Positions 17,995-26,840 of a stretch of DNA of 64,000 nt are shown piece after piece. Below the pieces are notes generated by a model, which saw only the letters and a program-made list of their open reading frames with translations, did no database searches and had not been told where the DNA came from. The translations under genes were made by a program, and so were the position numbers. How positions within the stretch are numbered: the stretch's first letter is position 1; each line of letters starts with the position of its first letter. Source of the DNA: Peptoniphilus equinus (GTDB taxonomy: Bacteria > Bacillota > Clostridia > Tissierellales > Peptoniphilaceae); contig NZ_CP115667.1 in the NCBI RefSeq assembly GCF_027921445.1, positions 1,054,001-1,118,000 of the forward strand. The letters run 5' to 3'.

Positions 17995-19188
17995 ATGAGC
18001 AAGGGATTATTAGACGGAATTGTTGTACTGGATCTGACCAGGGTGCTGGCAGGACCCTACTGCGCGGCACTGATGGCGGATATGGGAGCTACTGTTTATA
18101 AAATAGAGCAACCCGGAAAGGGCGACGACAGCCGCCAGATGGGTCCCTTTCAGAATGGGGAAAGCGCCTACTTTATCAACTGCAACCGCGGCAAGCTAGG
18201 TTGCACACTGAACCTGAAATCTGCGGAAGGCAAGCAACTGTTCTTTGAGATGGTAAAAAAGGCCGATGTGCTCTTGGAGAGTTTCCGCCCGGGTACTATG
18301 GAAAAACTGGGGTTAAGCTATGATACTCTGAAAGAGGTAAATCCGGGTCTGATCTATGGCTCGATTTCCGGCTTCGGTCACACCGGGCCCTACAGCAAGC
18401 GAGCGGGCTATGACATCATAGGTCAGGCAATGGGAGGTTTGATGAGCACGACCGGATGGGAGGATACTCCTCCTACCAGAACCGGTACACCGATGGGTGA
18501 TGTGCTGGGCGGACTCAGCCTTGCGATCGGCGTTCTGGCTGCACTGAACAATAAACAGCGGACCGGAGAGGGCGAGAAGGTCGATGTATCTCTGGTGGAT
18601 TCCGTAGTTTCCGCAATGATGAACATCAATATGATCTACTTTACCGAAGGCCGAATTCCCCGACGTATCGGTAATCGCTACGAGTCCACTTACCCTTACG
18701 ATTCCTTCAAGGCAAAGGACGGCGACGCAATCATCGGTGCAGGCAACGACAAACTGTTTGCTTTACTCTGCAAAGAGATGGGCAAAGAAGAGCTGGTATT
18801 AGACGAGAGATTCAACACAGTCACCAAACGTGTAGCGAACCATAAAGCCATAAAAGAGCTTGTTGAGGCATGGTCTGTCAATTACACCGTAAATGAGCTT
18901 TCCGATATTCTGAATAAAGCTGGTATTCCTGCTTCGCCTATTAACACTATTGATCGTGTAGCTGCCGATCCACACATTGCAGGAGCACGCAATATGTTCC
19001 CGGTATTGGAGCATCCCGTAGCCGGTAAGGTGAAGATTACCAACAATCAGCTGAAATTTACCAACAAAAAGGCCGATCCCTCCGCCTCTTCTCCTCTTCT
19101 GGGAGAACACAATGAAGAAATATTCTGCAGCTTTCTAGGGCATACCAAAGAAGAGTTTGAGACGTTTATTGAAATCGGAGCCATATAA
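17995..19188 (+). CDS. CaiB/BaiF family (class III) CoA-transferase
   Basis: A 397-residue formyl-CoA-transferase-type enzyme. The N-terminus LDGIVVLDLTRVLAGPYCAALMADMGATVYKIEQP is typical, GYDIIGQAMGGLMSTTG precedes the active site, and the catalytic Asp falls exactly at residue 169 (TPMGDVLGGL), as in Frc. It moves CoA between a donor such as succinyl-CoA or acetyl-CoA and a dicarboxylate. Its partner is the HMG-CoA-lyase-like gene 16 bp downstream, so the product is probably a branched 3-hydroxyacyl-CoA. It is first in the operon, behind AAGGAGGAA. By comparison with succinyl-CoA:(R)-citramalate CoA-transferase plus lyase pairs, citramalate is the leading candidate substrate. Confidence 0.88.
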   Translation: MSKGLLDGIVVLDLTRVLAGPYCAALMADMGATVYKIEQPGKGDDSRQMGPFQNGESAYFINCNRGKLGCTLNLKSAEGKQLFFEMVKKADVLLESFRPGTMEKLGLSYDTLKEVNPGLIYGSISGFGHTGPYSKRAGYDIIGQAMGGLMSTTGWEDTPPTRTGTPMGDVLGGLSLAIGVLAALNNKQRTGEGEKVDVSLVDSVVSAMMNINMIYFTEGRIPRRIGNRYESTYPYDSFKAKDGDAIIGAGNDKLFALLCKEMGKEELVLDERFNTVTKRVANHKAIKELVEAWSVNYTVNELSDILNKAGIPASPINTIDRVAADPHIAGARNMFPVLEHPVAGKVKITNNQLKFTNKKADPSASSPLLGEHNEEIFCSFLGHTKEEFETFIEIGAI

Positions 19189-19204
19189 TAGAGGGGCGTA
19201 AAAC

Positions 19205-20125
19205 ATGAACTATATTAAGATTATTGAAGTAGGACCTCGCGATGGGTTTCAAAATCTGAAGGCGTATATCCCGGTCGAGAAGAAGATAGCCACCATCGAG
19301 GCAATGATTGATGCGGGAGTAAAGCATCTTCAGGTCACCAGCTTTGTCAGTCCCAAAGCGATTCCTCAACTGAAAGATGCGGTTGAAATAGTAAGCGCCG
19401 TACGGACCAAACATCCGGATCTGGATATTTTTGCCCTGATTCCAAATTACTGCGGGGCGGAAAGTGCCCACAGCATCGGTCTGAAGAAGGTAACCAATGT
19501 GATTTCCCTGAGCGCCAGCCACAACATGGCAAATATCAGAAGAACTCATGACCAGAGCTTTGAAGAGTTAGAGAAAATCATCAAGTCCTTCCCTGACATG
19601 GAGGTTTGTCTCGATATCGCAACGGCGTTCGGCTGCCCCTTTGAAGGTAAGCAGCGGGATGTCAATAAGCTGTTGGCATTTGAACAGCGGGCATATAATC
19701 TGGGTGTGCGAACCTTCAACCTGTGTGACACCGTCGGTATGGCTGATCCCAAGCAAGTAAGGGATTTTATAGCGGCAACCCGAGCGGCATTTCCCGATAT
19801 CGATATCGAAATCCACATTCATGACACCCGTGGTTTGGGCATTGTATGTACTTTGGCAGGCATCGAAGCAGGTGTAGACGGTATACAGTCTACCCTGGGA
19901 GGACTGGGCGGCTGTCCATTTGCTCCAGGTGCTTCCGGAAATACCGCCACCGAGGATGTGGTTTTCATGATGGATGAGATGGGTATTGAGACCGGCATCA
20001 ATTTCAAAAAGATCCTTACTGCAGCCAAGGACATGTATCAGAGCATCGAAGGTAATTATTCCGGCTCCAACATCCGTGTGAATAATACCATCGACGAGCT
20101 GGCACAGAGTGCCTGTTTCCTATAA
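19205..20125 (+). CDS. HMG-CoA lyase-like enzyme, candidate (R)-citramalyl-CoA lyase
   Basis: A 306-residue DRE-TIM lyase. It has the N-terminal catalytic VGPRDGFQN, metal ligands in HIHDTRGLG, and the HMG-CoA lyase signature with the catalytic Cys in GGLGGCPFAPGASGNTATEDVV. These enzymes split 3-hydroxy-3-methylglutaryl-CoA or (R)-citramalyl-CoA to acetyl-CoA plus a keto acid. In this operon a LeuCD-type hydratase supplies the hydroxyacid, which fits citramalyl-CoA (products acetyl-CoA and pyruvate) better than leucine breakdown, since no acyl-CoA dehydrogenase or carboxylase is present. HMG remains possible. Confidence 0.85.
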   Translation: MNYIKIIEVGPRDGFQNLKAYIPVEKKIATIEAMIDAGVKHLQVTSFVSPKAIPQLKDAVEIVSAVRTKHPDLDIFALIPNYCGAESAHSIGLKKVTNVISLSASHNMANIRRTHDQSFEELEKIIKSFPDMEVCLDIATAFGCPFEGKQRDVNKLLAFEQRAYNLGVRTFNLCDTVGMADPKQVRDFIAATRAAFPDIDIEIHIHDTRGLGIVCTLAGIEAGVDGIQSTLGGLGGCPFAPGASGNTATEDVVFMMDEMGIETGINFKKILTAAKDMYQSIEGNYSGSNIRVNNTIDELAQSACFL

Positions 20126-20151
20126 ATTACATTGAACTTAAGGAGAACATT

Positions 20152-21414
20152 ATGAATTTTGCAGTTATTTCTTTAATCGTTTTTGTCTGCATTTTGTTTG
20201 TGGGCTACAAATCCAAAATCAATACCGGTTTGTTAAGCATTGCCTGTGCGATGATCCTTGGACATTTCATGGACATGGCAGACAAGACTATCATTGCCGG
20301 ATTTGCTACCACCTTGTTTGTACAGCTAACCGGCGTTATGCTTCTCTTTTCAATCGCCAGTGAAAACAACGCCCTTCAGTTGATTGCAAAGCGTGCAGTT
20401 GCCACCGCAGGCAAAAGAACCTACCTGATTCCGCTGATCGTTTACTTTGTCGCAGTATTCATGGCGGGCATCGGATGCGGCTGTGTCCCTGTTATGTCTC
20501 TTATGGCTGTTTTCTGTGCAGCACTCGCGGCAGAAATGAAGGTCAATCCTGTTCTATTGATCCCTATGGGCCTACTTGGTGCTCAGGGTGGCGGAACTAC
20601 GCCGTTGACCACCACCGGTATTCTTGGCGCGACTCTGGCAGCGGAAAATGGTATTACTGAATATATTGGAACTGGTCTTATGATGGGTCAGTTTCTCTGC
20701 AGTACTCTATTTGCAGTCACGCTGTACATCGTATTGAAAGGCTACAAGATCAAGGCGGACAATCCTGTTAATCTGTCCGATATTCCCAAGATGTCTAAAA
20801 AGCAGAAGCTCAGCTGCGTCGCAATCCTAGGTGTTGCCATTTGCGTACTGGTCTTCAAGTTTGATGTCGGTCTGAGTTCCTTTGTCGCATCTGTCATTTT
20901 GCTGTTGCTCAAGACCGCAGACCAAAAGAAAGCCATCGCAGGCATTCCATGGCAAACCCTGCTCCTGGTATGTGGTATCAATGTGCTGATGAACCTTGTT
21001 ATCATTGCCGGTGGTATTGACCTTCTAGCAAATAGTCTGGCCTCCATCATGACTGATCGAACTACTATTCCTTTGATCGGCGCGACTGCCGGCATCATGA
21101 GTTGGTTCAGTTCCACCTCCGGTGTTGTAATGCCAACTCTGATACCTACCGTCGCTCCTCTACTGGCAAACATGGGTACTACTCAGGTGACCGCTACCGC
21201 AATGGTTACTGCCATTACCGCTACCGCCCACACTGCAGGTGTGTCACCAATCTCATCCGGTGGTTCCATGGGTCTTGCTTCCTACTGTTCTCAGACCGGA
21301 TGCGGCGAAGAGGAAGAACGCAAGTTGTTTGCAGATCTTTTCGGTGTAGCAATCGGTGGCGTCATTTTCTGTACAATTTTTGGCTTCCTGGGCGGCTTCA
21401 GTATCTTCCACTAA
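20152..21414 (+). CDS. MatC-like/SLC13-type dicarboxylate carrier
   Basis: A 420-residue polytopic membrane protein with about 11-12 helices. The N-terminal half has GIGCGCVPVMSLMAVFCAALAAEM and GLLGAQGGGTTPLTTTGILGA; the C-terminal half repeats the pattern with SSTSGVVMPTLIPTVAPLLANMG and AHTAGVSPISSGGS. Duplicated G/P/T-rich hairpins are typical of MatC and other ion-transporter-superfamily dicarboxylate carriers. Its place between lyase and dehydratase genes makes it the likely importer of the operon substrate. Confidence 0.75.
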   Translation: MNFAVISLIVFVCILFVGYKSKINTGLLSIACAMILGHFMDMADKTIIAGFATTLFVQLTGVMLLFSIASENNALQLIAKRAVATAGKRTYLIPLIVYFVAVFMAGIGCGCVPVMSLMAVFCAALAAEMKVNPVLLIPMGLLGAQGGGTTPLTTTGILGATLAAENGITEYIGTGLMMGQFLCSTLFAVTLYIVLKGYKIKADNPVNLSDIPKMSKKQKLSCVAILGVAICVLVFKFDVGLSSFVASVILLLLKTADQKKAIAGIPWQTLLLVCGINVLMNLVIIAGGIDLLANSLASIMTDRTTIPLIGATAGIMSWFSSTSGVVMPTLIPTVAPLLANMGTTQVTATAMVTAITATAHTAGVSPISSGGSMGLASYCSQTGCGEEEERKLFADLFGVAIGGVIFCTIFGFLGGFSIFH

Positions 21415-21463
21415 TAGGCGAATGCTGAGCTTATAACCTGATTCAAAAGAAAGGAATATCATT

Positions 21464-22729
21464 ATGGGAATGACTATCAGTGAAAAAATTCTTGCAAACG
21501 CTTCCGGAATGACATCGATAAAGGCAGACGATATCGTCTGGGTCAATGTCGATAAGGCTATGATGGATGACATTTTGGGACCTCGTGTAGAAATTGCAGA
21601 TAATCTGGTAAAAATGGGTGCGAAGATATGGGATCCACAGAAGGTCGTTATCGTATCCGACCATTATACGCCTCCGGCCAATATCAAACAAGCAAACATT
21701 GTGAAATTCACCAGAGACTGGGCCTCAGAAAATAAAGTAAGTAACTACTATGAATTCGCGGGTCCTTGCCATCAGGTAATGGTGGATAAGGGCCATGTCG
21801 TTCCAGGAACTGTTGTCGTCGGTACGGATTCTCATACCACCACCTATGGTGCCTTGACCTGCTTCAGTTCCGGTATCGGTTCTACCGAAATGTCCGGTGT
21901 GCTGGCAACCGGTCAGATTTGGATGAAGGTGCCTCAAACCATCCATATCAACTGGGATGGCGAGCTACATCCGGGCGTCATGGCAAAGGATGTGTCACTA
22001 CATACCATTAAGCACCTGGGACACGCAGGCGCAACCTACAAGTCCATGGAGTATGACGGCAGCTCCATACGCCATATGATCATGGATGAACGTATGTGTC
22101 TGAGCAATATGGCAGTAGAGGCCGGTGCCAAAGCCGGCATTATCGGCTATGATCAGATTACCGCCGAGTATATGAAGCGTCGCTTCGGCATTACCGACGA
22201 TTTCAGCCAATTCAATTCCGATGCGGACGCCAACTATATCCAAACCCTGAATTTTGATGCAAGCCAGTTAGTACCTCAAGTAGCCTGCCCTCATGAAGTC
22301 GATAATGTATTCAATGTAGTGGACGTCAATGATGTCAAAGTAAATCAGGTCTATATCGGTTCGTGCACCGGTGGACGCTACCATGACCTGAAGATGGCTG
22401 CGGAGTTGCTGAAAGGCAAAACTGTGGAGCCTACTATCCGCGTGCTGGTATCTCCTGCTTCCAAGGACATCTATAACGAATGCCTGAAAGATGGCATTCT
22501 ATCCATTCTGGCAGATGCCGGCTGTATCATTCTCGGCTCCACCTGCGGTGCTTGTCTTGGTGTTCATTCCGGCAATATCGGTGACCATGAAGTATGTGTA
22601 TCTACCACCAACCGCAATTTCCTCGGTCGTATGGGTAGTAAAAGCTCCGGTGTATATCTAGTATCTCCTTTGACAGCCGCTGCTACGGCACTGACCGGTA
22701 AGCTGACAGATCCTCGCAAGTTCCTTTAA
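21464..22729 (+). CDS. LeuC-like aconitase-family dehydratase, large subunit
   Basis: A 421-residue [4Fe-4S] hydro-lyase large subunit of the 3-isopropylmalate/homoaconitate/2,3-dimethylmalate dehydratase group. Visible: GTDSHTTTYGALTCFSSGIGSTEM, the first cluster Cys in GSCTGGRYHDL, and the CxxC pair in GSTCGACLGVH. The small subunit follows 13 bp later. No leuA or leuB is nearby and the neighbours are a CoA-transferase and a lyase, so a catabolic role is preferred: hydration of citraconate to (R)-citramalate, or of dimethylmaleate or 3-methylglutaconate. Confidence 0.85.
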   Translation: MGMTISEKILANASGMTSIKADDIVWVNVDKAMMDDILGPRVEIADNLVKMGAKIWDPQKVVIVSDHYTPPANIKQANIVKFTRDWASENKVSNYYEFAGPCHQVMVDKGHVVPGTVVVGTDSHTTTYGALTCFSSGIGSTEMSGVLATGQIWMKVPQTIHINWDGELHPGVMAKDVSLHTIKHLGHAGATYKSMEYDGSSIRHMIMDERMCLSNMAVEAGAKAGIIGYDQITAEYMKRRFGITDDFSQFNSDADANYIQTLNFDASQLVPQVACPHEVDNVFNVVDVNDVKVNQVYIGSCTGGRYHDLKMAAELLKGKTVEPTIRVLVSPASKDIYNECLKDGILSILADAGCIILGSTCGACLGVHSGNIGDHEVCVSTTNRNFLGRMGSKSSGVYLVSPLTAAATALTGKLTDPRKFL

Positions 22730-22742
22730 GGAGGGAAAGAAA

Positions 22743-23231
22743 ATGACTAAAGGTAAAGTTTGGAAATACAAGGATAACATCAATACGGACATCATCACGC
22801 CACCAGAATCCATGGAACTAGATATCAAGTCGGCTGCAAAGTACTGTATGGCAAATTTGGATCCCACCTTCGCAGATGGCTTCCAGCCAGGCGATATCTT
22901 CGTTTGTGAACACAATCTGGGCTCAGGATCCAGCCGTGAGACTGCACCGCTCTGCCTGAAGGAGCTGGGCGTGCGAATCGTCATCGCCATGGATTACGCT
23001 CGTATTTTTTACCGCAACTGCATCAATGTGGGCATTATCGTGCTGGAATGTCCTGATACGGACAAGATCAGCAAGGATGATATGCTGGATGTTGATTACC
23101 TCACCGGTATCATCCTCAACGAAACTACCGGACAAACTTACCACTGCAACCCGATTCCCACCCACATTGCGCAGATTATTGAAAAGGGGGGCTTGATTAA
23201 CTATATCTCAGATAAGCTCCGAAAATCCTAA
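22743..23231 (+). CDS. LeuD-like dehydratase, small subunit
   Basis: A 162-residue swivelling-domain subunit. It has NINTDIITP near the N-terminus, the substrate-specificity loop HNLGSGSSRETAPLCLKELG (YLRM/GSSRE region), and ARIFYRNCINVGIIVLECP. Length and motifs fit the archaeal-type/DmdB-like LeuD group. It forms a heterodimeric dehydratase with the preceding gene and closes the operon; the next 175 bp lead to a large hairpin. Confidence 0.87.
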   Translation: MTKGKVWKYKDNINTDIITPPESMELDIKSAAKYCMANLDPTFADGFQPGDIFVCEHNLGSGSSRETAPLCLKELGVRIVIAMDYARIFYRNCINVGIIVLECPDTDKISKDDMLDVDYLTGIILNETTGQTYHCNPIPTHIAQIIEKGGLINYISDKLRKS

Positions 23232-23406
23232 ATATACTTTTAGAATAGGGATAAATAAAACTCTGTTCTACAGACATACCATACGATAATCTGTTGTTCT
23301 TCCTGTAACTCCCTCATTTCGACTTTGATAAAAAATGAAATTGGAATCCGTCTGATTGTCATGTTACAGCTCAACAGCCATGACAGACCAATTACCAAAC
23401 AACCGT

Positions 23407-23467
23407 ATCCCCAGCTTTTTTACCGGTTCCTTGTCTTTTTTCATCCGGTAAGAGGGCTGGGGATTTT
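23407..23467 (+). terminator. nested stem-loop ending the catabolic operon
   Basis: Outer arms ATCCCCAGC (23407-23415) and GCTGGGGAT (23456-23464) enclose inner arms TTACCGG (23420-23426) and CCGGTAA (23445-23451), followed by TTTT. It lies 175 bp after the dehydratase small-subunit stop. The short T-tract makes termination likely but not certain. Confidence 0.6.
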
Positions 23468-23599
23468 GACATCAATACGACCGTTTCCACGTGGCTTGAG
23501 TGGTCAGTATGGATAAATTTAATGATTTTTCAAAAGCTTAGTATGTGGGAACATAGCTATCTCTGATTATACATCATAAAAAATTATTTCTTACAATCC

Positions 23600-23627
23600 T
23601 TGACTTTAAGTATAATTCTGCTACAAT
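23600..23627 (+). promoter_or_regulatory. sigma-A promoter of the short RNA upstream of abiF
   Basis: TTGACT (23600-23605), 16-bp spacer, TACAAT (23622-23627). The predicted start near 23634 lies only about 40 bp before a terminator, so the promoter seems to drive a very short RNA. Confidence 0.7.
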
Positions 23628-23633
23628 TTAGCT

Positions 23634-23673
23634 AAGGAACAAGCCCTTGCCATACGTGGCGGGGCGTTTTTTT
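23634..23673 (+). ncRNA. putative ~40-nt RNA with intrinsic terminator, AbiF-associated
   Basis: Between the promoter and the AbiF start there is room only for a short leader and a hairpin: GCCCTTGCC (23643-23651), loop ATACGT, GGCGGGGC (23658-23665), then seven T (23667-23673). The stem pairs fully with one bulged T. Most transcripts should stop 13 bp before the abiF start codon. A small RNA that guards or guides the HEPN protein is inference; a simple attenuator is the alternative. Confidence 0.6.
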
Positions 23674-23686
23674 ATGAGGTGTGTAT

Positions 23687-24631
23687 ATGAGTAAACCGTT
23701 TAAAACTTATGATGAACAAATTGAAATACTCTCAAATAGAGGTTTAGATATTAATAATCCAGAATATGCTAAGATTATTTTATCACAAGTTAATTATTAT
23801 AACCTTATCAATGGCTATAAAACTCCATTTTTAGACAATAAATCTTATAATGAGGTAGAAGATGTATATAAAGATGGTAGTAGTTTTGAAGAAATTTATG
23901 CTCTTCATGAAATGGATCGTGAATTAAAAGAAGTGATTTTTTCTTCTCTGCTCCGTTTTGAGAAACTTCTAAAAACATCCTGTGCTTATCATTTTTCAGA
24001 CTTATACAGAGATGGACTATATCCTTACTTACAAATTGAAAATTATTCTGTATCAAAGCATCAGTTAAATTATGTTTTGAAAAATATAGGGACATTATCC
24101 AATGCCATAAGTAGAGAAAATAAAAATTCAAATGGCAAGAAACCTATTAAGCATTATATAAAAAAGCATGACCACATCCCTCTTTGGGTTCTTGTAAATT
24201 TCCTTACTTTAGGAAATATATCTTATTTTTATAATTCCCTAGATGAATCTCTTCAAAATAAAATTGCTAAAGATTTTGGTGAGAGATATAAAGAGAGTTA
24301 CCAGTCTAAAGAAAAAATTAGTAAGACTGAACTTATAGATATAATTAAAATCTGTAATTTTTTCAGAAATGTTTGTGCCCATGATGAAGTCATGTATTCA
24401 TTCTCATTGAATAAAGCTGGTCAAACTGCTATTTTTGAAAAGTTTTTCGATGAAATTTATACCGGCAAAAATTTACATGATTTAATACTGGTCCTTAAAC
24501 TAGTTATTCCCGAAAAAGAATACCAATCTTTAATCTCATCAATTAGCTCCATCAAAAATAAATATGAGGGCAAATTTACTAGCATCTCAATTGATGATAT
24601 ATTTGAAATATCAGGGTTTTCTAATAAGTAG
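23687..24631 (+). CDS. AbiF/Abi_2 family HEPN abortive-infection protein
   Basis: A 314-residue Abi_2-type protein. The start at 23687 (MSKPFKTYDEQI) is chosen because GAGGTG is 5 nt upstream; a GTG at 23681 lies inside that site. The N-terminal KPFKTYDEQIEIL..RGL and the C-terminal HEPN ribonuclease motif R-x4-H (RNVCAH, about 227-232) are characteristic. Such proteins cause abortive infection, probably by RNA cleavage. It is AT-rich compared with the operon to its left and sits at the boundary between metabolic chromosome and prophage, so it was probably acquired. The preceding short RNA unit may control it. Confidence 0.8.
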   Translation: MSKPFKTYDEQIEILSNRGLDINNPEYAKIILSQVNYYNLINGYKTPFLDNKSYNEVEDVYKDGSSFEEIYALHEMDRELKEVIFSSLLRFEKLLKTSCAYHFSDLYRDGLYPYLQIENYSVSKHQLNYVLKNIGTLSNAISRENKNSNGKKPIKHYIKKHDHIPLWVLVNFLTLGNISYFYNSLDESLQNKIAKDFGERYKESYQSKEKISKTELIDIIKICNFFRNVCAHDEVMYSFSLNKAGQTAIFEKFFDEIYTGKNLHDLILVLKLVIPEKEYQSLISSISSIKNKYEGKFTSISIDDIFEISGFSNK

Positions 24632-24656
24632 TTATTAACCTAGCTACTTATTTTTT
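24625..24656 (+). terminator. intrinsic terminator of abiF
   Basis: TAAGTAG (24625-24631) and CTACTTA (24644-24650) form a 7-bp stem followed by six T. The stop codon is part of the stem. Confidence 0.75.
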
Positions 24657-24744
24657 ATTTAATTACGATTATTTTCAATCGGTCATTGTAGTATTACACC
24701 AAATATATTGAGACTATAAGTTTAAACGATTTTAAAATCAAAAG

Positions 24745-24782
24745 ACCCGACTTGGTCCGCATTGTTAAGAGGCGTGTCGGGT
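24745..24782 (-). terminator. intrinsic terminator downstream of the recombinase operon
   Basis: On the minus strand ACCCGAC and GTCGGGT form a 7-bp stem with a large loop, followed by CTTTTGATTTT. It lies 87 bp past the last recombinase stop and may mark the left margin of the prophage. Confidence 0.6.
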
Positions 24783-24868
24783 ACTGTTAGTTATTATAGT
24801 ACACAAGTCTAGATATTTTGTCAAATCTTTTATTTCTCGTATAAGTTTTCAAACTCATTATATATGAG

Positions 24869-26434
24869 TTATTTCACTATTCCAATTTCAATTCCAGACT
24901 TGAATATTACTTTAAGCATTTCATCATAAACCACTATCTTATCCACTAGTTTTCTTACCAGTTCTTCATCATAGCTTTCTATTTCTAATTCCTGATTTTC
25001 TAAAAATTCTTCTAATTCCATTATTCTGCTTTGTTCATTCTTCTCTTCTGCCATATCTAGTAGTATCTTATCTTTTTCATTTCTTAACTCTTCGACCCTG
25101 TCTGCAAGGTCTGTGTAGTCTTTCTTGGCATTAGCTACTTTTAAAAGCTCTTCTTGAACCTCTAACATTTCTTTGTCTATTTCTTCTATCTGCCTACTTC
25201 CATCACCTGTGATGGCATTTTTAATGTTCTCTTTTATTATTTCTTTTAATTCACTGCTTTCAGCTATAAGCTGATTGATGGCTTCTACGACTGCCGCTTG
25301 TAGGTCTTCTTCTTTTATGGTTCTAGCATGGCAGGAGTCTGGGCCATGGGTTACTCTTGTACAGCATCTCCAAACGGTATATTTTTTCCCTCTATTATTC
25401 CATGCTATTCTCCTGTAAATATCCCCGCATTTAGAGCAATAGACGATACTTGAAAGTGCGTATTTACTTGAGTAGATCCTTCGTTTCCCTTTGCCACTCA
25501 CCATATTAGCACGTCTGTACATTTCTTCTCCAATTCGCATGAAAATTTCTTTTGGTATGATGGCTTCATGGCTATTTTCTACATAGTATTGAGGCGCAAT
25601 TCCATCATTTTTTACTCTCTTCTTATTCAGGAAATCCACTGTATAAGTCTTTTGTAAGAGGGCATCCCCCATGTATTTCTCATTGGTTAATATTTGATTG
25701 AGGTTTGATACATGCCACTTCTTATTTCCTGCTCCATTTACTATCTTGTCTTTCTCTAGTCCTTCCTTAATATCTCGTAGGCTTGCTCCTTCTAAATATT
25801 CTCTGTAGATCCTTTTTATAATTTTTGCTTCTTCAGGAACTATGACAAGTTTTCCCTCTTCGTCTTTTGTGTAGCCTAAGAACCTATTATGATTTACTTG
25901 GACTTGGCCCTGTTGAAATCTATATTGAAAGCCTAACTTCACATTTTGTGATAAAGACTGACTTTCCTGTTGAGCAAGAGATGCCATAATGGTAAGGAGA
26001 ACTTCTCCCTTGGCATCCATGGTATTGATGTTTTCTTTTTCAAAGTAAACTGGTATGTTATTTTCTTTAAGTTTTCTAATATACTTTAAGCAGTCTAGGG
26101 TATTTCTGGCAAACCTAGATATAGACTTTGTGATTATATAGTCGATATTTCCTTCCATGGCTTCTTCAATCATTTTATTAAAGCCAGCTCTTTTCTTGGT
26201 GTAAGTTCCACTGATTCCTTCATCAGAAAATACTCCCGCAAATTCCCATTCTGGATTTTTCTTAATATAATTTGTGTAATGGTCTATTTGAGTGTCATAA
26301 GAAGTTACTTGTTCATCGCTGTCTGTTGATACCCTTGCATAGGCTGCTACTCTTAGTTTCTTTTTTTCTGATTCCTTGATGGAATTTCCTTTTTTCTTCT
26401 TCGCTGGTATAACTATGACCTTGCTATTCATCAT
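24869..26434 (-). CDS. large serine recombinase (third of triad)
   Basis: A 521-residue site-specific recombinase. The resolvase domain has the catalytic Ser36 in [12 protein letters not shown], the arginine region [12 protein letters not shown], and the E helix [24 protein letters not shown]; the recombinase domain, a zinc ribbon (CSKCGD..CC..C, about residue 335-375) and a coiled coil (about 405-470) follow. It acts on att sites for prophage integration and excision. It overlaps the preceding small recombinase gene by 11 bp and ends near a terminator at the apparent prophage margin. Confidence 0.9.
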   Translation of the reverse strand: MMNSKVIVIPAKKKKGNSIKESEKKKLRVAAYARVSTDSDEQVTSYDTQIDHYTNYIKKNPEWEFAGVFSDEGISGTYTKKRAGFNKMIEEAMEGNIDYIITKSISRFARNTLDCLKYIRKLKENNIPVYFEKENINTMDAKGEVLLTIMASLAQQESQSLSQNVKLGFQYRFQQGQVQVNHNRFLGYTKDEEGKLVIVPEEAKIIKRIYREYLEGASLRDIKEGLEKDKIVNGAGNKKWHVSNLNQILTNEKYMGDALLQKTYTVDFLNKKRVKNDGIAPQYYVENSHEAIIPKEIFMRIGEEMYRRANMVSGKGKRRIYSSKYALSSIVYCSKCGDIYRRIAWNNRGKKYTVWRCCTRVTHGPDSCHARTIKEEDLQAAVVEAINQLIAESSELKEIIKENIKNAITGDGSRQIEEIDKEMLEVQEELLKVANAKKDYTDLADRVEELRNEKDKILLDMAEEKNEQSRIMELEEFLENQELEIESYDEELVRKLVDKIVVYDEMLKVIFKSGIEIGIVK

Positions 26435-26840
26435 CTATCACCTCGATTAAATTGTACTGGTGGCTTGCTCGTTCAAAGGGATCTATGGGCAAAGTCTCTT
26501 CCTTCTTATATCTAAACTTGCAGGGAACTTTAATAGTTTCTTCTTCTTTTTTCCAAACTCGTCCCATGGCCACTGCCCTTTCTTTTAGCATTTGACCTGC
26601 CTTTTCAAAACTTTCTCTATCTATTATCTTGGGATAGATTTCGTTTCCTAAATATTTTTTATTGGTAAGGATTCTTTTAACGCTTGAGCTGTTTTTCTTT
26701 AAGCCTACAAGGTTCGCCGACTTTATAAGGGCATTTCCATCAAGATAGTTTTTAAAGATTTTTCTTATATTCTCCGCTTCTTTTTCCTGAACTTCTAATC
26801 TTCCATCTCTAATGGTATAGCCATAACATAACCTAGACAT
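26424..26840 (-). CDS. recombinase-domain protein without catalytic domain (second of triad)
   Basis: A 138-residue protein that resembles only the central recombinase domain of large serine recombinases: [31 protein letters not shown] and [21 protein letters not shown]. It lacks the Ser-containing resolvase domain and the zinc ribbon. It overlaps both neighbours by 8-11 bp, so it looks like a maintained part of a three-gene operon, not random debris. A DNA-binding or directionality role is inference. Confidence 0.75.
   Translation of the reverse strand: MSRLCYGYTIRDGRLEVQEKEAENIRKIFKNYLDGNALIKSANLVGLKKNSSSVKRILTNKKYLGNEIYPKIIDRESFEKAGQMLKERAVAMGRVWKKEEETIKVPCKFRYKKEETLPIDPFERASHQYNLIEVIDDE

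Noticed and set aside
22743-23231. Leucine biosynthesis role for the LeuC/LeuD-like pair
   Set aside because: No leuA or leuB nearby; partners are CoA-transferase and lyase with a catabolic regulator.
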